Shown: piece after piece, positions 5,284-6,650 of the stretch
How positions within the stretch are numbered: the first letter of the stretch is position 1
How the letters are laid out: each line of letters begins with the position of its first letter
NCBI GenBank assembly: GCA_028817755.1
Contig: JAPPPA010000222.1
Coordinates: forward strand, 1 to 6,650
DNA length: 6,650 nt
Source of the DNA: Gammaproteobacteria bacterium
GTDB lineage: Bacteria > Pseudomonadota > Gammaproteobacteria > JAPPPA01
Direction: 5' to 3'
Notes under the pieces: generated by a model
The model's database searches: none
The model's input: only the letters and a program-made list of their open reading frames with translations
What the model was told of the DNA's origin: nothing
Translations under genes and position numbers: made by a program

Positions 5284-6516
5284 ATGCGTCGCGTCGTAGT
5301 AACAGGTTTGGGTATTGTGTCTCCGGTGGGAAATACCGTAGACGAGGCCTGGAGCAATATCCTCAATAGTAAGAGTGGTGTCGGCCAAGTGACTCGTTTT
5401 GATACGAGCGCGCTGAACTGTCACATTGCTGCAGAGGTGAAAGACTTTGACGTAGAGCAATACTTCAGCAAAAAAGTCGCCAAGAAATTTGGTGTTTTTG
5501 TGCACTACGGCGTGGCAGCTGCGATTGAAGCGCAGAAAGACGCTGGCTTAGAAATAACTGAAGAGAACGCTGACCGAGTCGGTGTTGCTATCGGTTCAGG
5601 TATTGGTGGCATGGAACTGATCGAGAGCAACATCGATACCATGCTAAATCGCGGCCCCAACCGCATTTCGCCGTTTTATATTCCTAGCACCATCGTAAAT
5701 ATGGTGGCGGGCCAGTACTCCATTATGTCTGGCGCACGCGGCCCGAATTTATGTGTGGTTACGGCCTGTACTACCGGTGCTCACAACATTGGATTAGCCG
5801 CGCGTAGCATCATGCATGGTGATGCGGATGTGATGGTTGCCGGTGGTGCAGAGAGCACGATTGTGCCCTCAGCAATGGGCGGTTTTGCCTCAGCTAAAGC
5901 CTTGTCGACTCGTAATGATGACCCAGAGGCCGCTAGCCGTCCTTGGGACGCTGGGCGTGATGGCTTTGTTATGGGCGAGGGCGCTGGCATTGTCGTACTA
6001 GAAGAGTACGAGCACGCTAAAGCGCGTGGTGCGACTATTTATGCTGAATATGCTGGCTTTGGTATGTCTGGCGATGCACACCACGTTACCCAGCCAGCGG
6101 CCGGTGGTGCCGGTGCGCGTAGCTGTATGCAAAATGCCTTACGTGATGCTGGCATGAATCCAGAAGATATTCAGTACGTGAACGCGCATGGCACCTCTAC
6201 GCCTGCCGGTGACATTGCTGAGACAGAAGCAGCCAAAGCTGTATTTGGTGCTGATACCAAGATTCCTGTGAGCTCAACTAAGTCTGCTACTGGTCACTTA
6301 TTGGGTGCTGCGGGTGGCGTTGAAGCAATCTTTAGCGTGCTGGCCTTGCGCGACCAGGTAGCACCGCCAACGCTAAACCTTGATGATCCAGACCCAGCTT
6401 GTGATTTGGATTATGTGCCGCATACCGCCCGTGAGATGCCTTTACGTGCAGTACTCAGTAACTCATTTGGCTTTGGCGGCACTAACGGCAGTTTGATTTT
6501 TAAAACCTTAGATTAA
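5284..6516 (+). CDS. fabF: 3-oxoacyl-ACP synthase II FabF
   Basis: A 410-residue thiolase-fold condensing enzyme that joins malonyl-ACP to acyl-ACP with loss of CO2. It begins with the canonical MRRVVVTGLGIVSPVG. The catalytic triad is visible: Cys162 (VVTACTTGAHNIG), His302 (NAHGTSTP) and His338 (STKSATGHLLGAAGG, with Lys333). The C-terminal SNSFGFGGTNGSL (392-404) holds the gating loop. Length and residue spacing match E. coli FabF closely. ATG 5284 is preferred because GGAG at 5271-5274 lies nine bases upstream and the product starts at the conserved strand. An in-frame ATG at 5269 would add five residues but lacks a ribosome site and would use up the GGAG. The gene is 167 bases after acpP, beyond a stem-loop. 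Neither fabH nor fabB is in this window. Confidence 0.97.
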   Translation: MRRVVVTGLGIVSPVGNTVDEAWSNILNSKSGVGQVTRFDTSALNCHIAAEVKDFDVEQYFSKKVAKKFGVFVHYGVAAAIEAQKDAGLEITEENADRVGVAIGSGIGGMELIESNIDTMLNRGPNRISPFYIPSTIVNMVAGQYSIMSGARGPNLCVVTACTTGAHNIGLAARSIMHGDADVMVAGGAESTIVPSAMGGFASAKALSTRNDDPEAASRPWDAGRDGFVMGEGAGIVVLEEYEHAKARGATIYAEYAGFGMSGDAHHVTQPAAGGAGARSCMQNALRDAGMNPEDIQYVNAHGTSTPAGDIAETEAAKAVFGADTKIPVSSTKSATGHLLGAAGGVEAIFSVLALRDQVAPPTLNLDDPDPACDLDYVPHTAREMPLRAVLSNSFGFGGTNGSLIFKTLD

Positions 6517-6650
6517 TTTGCTTGGTGGCGGGCAGGTTGCTCGCCGTTAGCCCTAATTTCGTCGGCTTATATTTTGCAGCCAACACCTTCCTCAGCTTGG
6601 TTTATACACGCCTTTGAAGCAGGCAAAGTCCGCCCGGAACACTTTGTTGG
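6517..6650. other. fabF downstream region; hairpin, no assignable gene
   Basis: An 8-bp stem, GGCGGGCA (6527-6534) with TGCTCGCC (6538-6545, one G-T pair), sits ten bases after the fabF stop. No T-run follows it, so terminator function is doubtful. The frame of fabF stays open after its stop to the window end, with a possible TTG start near 6574 and residues such as AWFIHAFEAGKVRPEHFV. This could be the start of the next gene (pabC often follows fabF in relatives), but no family motif is visible. Confidence 0.35.

Noticed and set aside
6517..6650. Beginning of pabC after fabF
   Set aside because: Gene order suggests it, but the only open frame lacks an ATG, a ribosome site and recognisable PabC residues before the window ends.
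1..6650. CRISPR array, tRNA or rRNA genes, integrase or phage genes
   Set aside because: No regularly spaced direct repeats, no tRNA-like cloverleaf with conserved arms and no such protein motifs were seen. The element's branched fold lacks T-arm and anticodon features.

Overview
The window looks like chromosomal DNA of a Gram-negative gammaproteobacterium, possibly a marine one of the Cellvibrionales/Pseudomonadales kind. The evidence is a type II secretion (T2SS) pseudopilin operon, a rhombosortase-like protease, and a fabD-fabG-acpP-fabF block without fabH. Taxonomy is inferred from gene order and protein flavour only.

Left half, minus strand (1-2329): reading leftwards, gspG, gspH, gspI, gspJ and the first three codons of a probable gspK. 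These encode the major and minor pseudopilins of a T2SS. The H/I, I/J and J/K junctions are all one-base TAATG stop/start overlaps, so translation is probably coupled. The 5' end of gspH is interrupted by a 268-bp palindromic element (1573-1840) with near-perfect 33-bp terminal inverted repeats and two internal hairpin arms. If the element is removed, an ATG nine bases after gspG runs in frame into the gspH prepilin signal. The element therefore appears to have inserted inside the leader-peptide codons. It lies between the gspG stop and the rest of the operon, so it also enters the mRNA as a large foldback.

Middle (2330-3035): a short divergent intergenic region separates gspG from a plus-strand six-helix membrane protein with rhomboid/rhombosortase motifs (rrtA). 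Rhombosortases process proteins with GlyGly-CTERM tails, many of which are T2SS clients, so this neighbour makes functional sense.

Right half, plus strand (3061-6516): fabD (malonyl-CoA:ACP transacylase), fabG (3-ketoacyl-ACP reductase), acpP (acyl carrier protein) and fabF (ketoacyl-ACP synthase II), the core of type II fatty acid synthesis. A candidate promoter with a GC-rich discriminator precedes acpP. A strong stem-loop ending in a T-run lies between acpP and fabF and probably attenuates transcription, which would keep acpP mRNA in excess. The plsX (and fabH) genes that often sit upstream of fabD are absent. The last 134 bases (6517-6650) hold a small hairpin and no gene that can be assigned.

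The most notable feature is the structured element inside gspH. The remaining genes are intact members of known families.
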